A DNA stretch of 21,602 bases from CBDCGW01 sp964430745 (lineage in GTDB: Bacteria > Acidobacteriota > UBA890): positions 1-21,602 of the forward strand of contig CAYSHI010000360.1 of NCBI GenBank assembly GCA_964430745.1. Reading direction: 5' to 3'. The translations under genes and the position numbers were made by a program. Positions 20,556 through 21,602 of this stretch are shown one piece after another (position 1 is the first letter of the stretch; each line of letters opens with the position of its first letter). A model generated the notes under the pieces. It saw nothing but the letters and a program-made list of their open reading frames with translations, was not told the DNA's origin and did no database searches.

Positions 20556-21602
20556 TCTGCGCGGCAGGAAGTAGTGGTCCGGTTTAGGATGGGGCCATGA
20601 GCACAAGCTTCCGTGGGTATGAGCCGGATCAGGGATTTCTTCTTCCCCCGTCGCCGCGTGAGTGGCTGCCGGAGGATCACCTGGCGTACTTCATCTCCGA
20701 TGCGGTGGAGTGTCTGGATTTGGACGCCTTCTACGAGCGCTACGAGGGTGATGGACGGCGCAACCGGCCGTTCGAGCCGCGGATGATGATCAAGGTGATC
20801 CTGTACGGGTACGCGACGGGATGCCGGTCATCCCGCAAGCTGGCGAAGAAGCTGCAAGAGGATGTGGCATTTCGGGTGCTGGCGGCGGAGAACTTTCCGG
20901 CGCATCGAACGATCTGTGACTTTCGGCACGACCATCTGCAGGAGCTTGGAGGGCTGTTCGTGCAGGTGATCCGGTTAGCGCAGGAAGCGGGCTTGGTGAA
21001 GCTGGGCACGGTGGCGATGGACGGTTCGAAGGTCAAATCGAACGCATCTCGCCACAAGTCGATGAGCTACCGGGAGATGAACAAGCAGGAGAAGCGGCTG
21101 CGTGCCGAGGTCGAGAGGATATTTGCGGAGGCGGAACGCATCGACGCGGAAGAGGATGAGCTGTACGGCCCGGACAAGCGAGGGGACGAGCTGCCGGAGG
21201 GGCTGAGGCGGCGAGAGGACCGGCTGCGGGCGATCCAGGAGGCAAAGAAACGCCTCGAGGCACGGCAAGCGGAGGCGGACAAGGCCAAGGGCCGCTCGCC
21301 AGGAGACGGGCGGAAGAGTCCGCGAGGAGGCCGTCGATTCAAGCGCGAGTATGGTGTGCCGGAGGACAAGGCGCAGGACAACTTCACGGATCCTGAGAGC
21401 CGGATCATGAAGATGCAGGGTGGATACGAGCAGTGTTACAACGCGCAGCTGGCAGTCGAGGAGGAGTCGTACCTGATCGTGGCCACGGGGTTGACGAACA
21501 ACGCCGCCGACAGCGGTGAGCTGGTGCCGATGATCGAGACCATCGAGGCGGTGATCGGGCACAAGCCGCAGAGGCTACTCGCGGATGCCGGCTACAAGTC
21601 GG
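20556..21602 (+). mobile_element. IS1182-family insertion sequence, partial (right end outside the window)
   Basis: The element is recognised from its transposase. The left end is placed only approximately, after the CTCCTAGGAG palindrome; no terminal inverted repeat can be confirmed without the right end. It separates the TusA-like gene from whatever lies beyond and is the only clear mobile DNA in the window. Confidence 0.6.
20597..21602 (+). CDS. IS1182-family DDE transposase (partial, C-terminus off right edge)
   Basis: An ATG at 20597 opens a frame that remains open for 335 codons to the window end. The N-terminal DUF772-type region begins MSTSFRGYEPDQGFLLPPSP and contains RPFEPRMMIKVILYGYATG. 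The first catalytic Asp is residue 142 in VAMDGSKVKSNAS. A long charged, probably coiled-coil insert (about 160-240) follows, then the DDE continuation (DPESRIMKMQGGYEQCYNAQ). The second Asp is residue 330 in LADAGYKS. This arrangement is typical of IS1182/IS5-like transposases, and the third acidic residue should lie beyond the edge. There is no frameshift or stop in the visible part, so the copy may be intact. Base composition resembles the host genes. Confidence 0.9.
   Translation, partial: MSTSFRGYEPDQGFLLPPSPREWLPEDHLAYFISDAVECLDLDAFYERYEGDGRRNRPFEPRMMIKVILYGYATGCRSSRKLAKKLQEDVAFRVLAAENFPAHRTICDFRHDHLQELGGLFVQVIRLAQEAGLVKLGTVAMDGSKVKSNASRHKSMSYREMNKQEKRLRAEVERIFAEAERIDAEEDELYGPDKRGDELPEGLRRREDRLRAIQEAKKRLEARQAEADKAKGRSPGDGRKSPRGGRRFKREYGVPEDKAQDNFTDPESRIMKMQGGYEQCYNAQLAVEEESYLIVATGLTNNAADSGELVPMIETIEAVIGHKPQRLLADAGYKS

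Overview
The window is a compact, GC-rich stretch of bacterial chromosome. Genes are packed on the + strand, many with 4-base stop/start overlaps (GTGA or ATGA). The content is mostly housekeeping: tRNA modification, base-excision repair, protein quality control and ParAB. Base composition, the orphan HNH family and a MiaB gene followed by a BFN-domain gene would fit a lineage of the former Deltaproteobacteria (Binatota, Desulfobacterota or Myxococcota type). That placement is a guess; no rRNA or other marker here decides it.

Layout. (1) 1-210: possible start of a minus-strand gene at the left edge, then an intergenic region with two dyads. (2) 211-2850: a four-gene overlapping operon of trmI-type tRNA m1A58 methyltransferase, a TtuB-like ubiquitin-fold sulfur carrier, a TtuA-type tRNA thiolase and endonuclease III. 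(3) 2851-3001: an AT-rich island with a sigma70-type promoter overlaid by two tandem palindromes built on ATACCGTAA / TTACGGTAT. (4) 3002-12918: a LexA-like repressor lacking all three self-cleavage elements, then ClpB, a DnaJ/CbpA-type J-protein, Lon, a histidine phosphatase, an RsbU-like GAF-GAF-PP2C phosphatase and TsaC, with gaps of at most 17 bases or overlaps. (5) 12973-14400 miaB, then a 261-base spacer with a good promoter and the BFN gene at 14662-15147. (6) 15391-18287: parA-parB behind a promoter with an internal dyad, an 18-bp perfect palindrome after parB, and an exported DmpA-type aminopeptidase. (7) 18476-20512: an orphan HNH nuclease, then a PP-loop tRNA thiolase-like gene overlapping or abutting a TusA-like sulfur carrier. 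(8) 20597-end: an IS1182-type transposase running off the right edge.

Two themes stand out. First, tRNA modification is heavily represented: m1A58 (TrmI), 2-thiolation of T54 (TtuA/TtuB), t6A37 (TsaC), ms2i6A37 (MiaB) and a second, TusA-fed thiolase of unassigned target. TrmI plus TtuA/TtuB is the known T-loop thermostability pair of Thermus, here in one operon. Second, the disaggregase/co-chaperone/protease operon is headed by a LexA-fold regulator that cannot respond to DNA damage by RecA-stimulated cleavage, with its likely operator covering the promoter. I infer it has been recruited as a stress or proteostasis repressor; this is the most interesting observation in the window.
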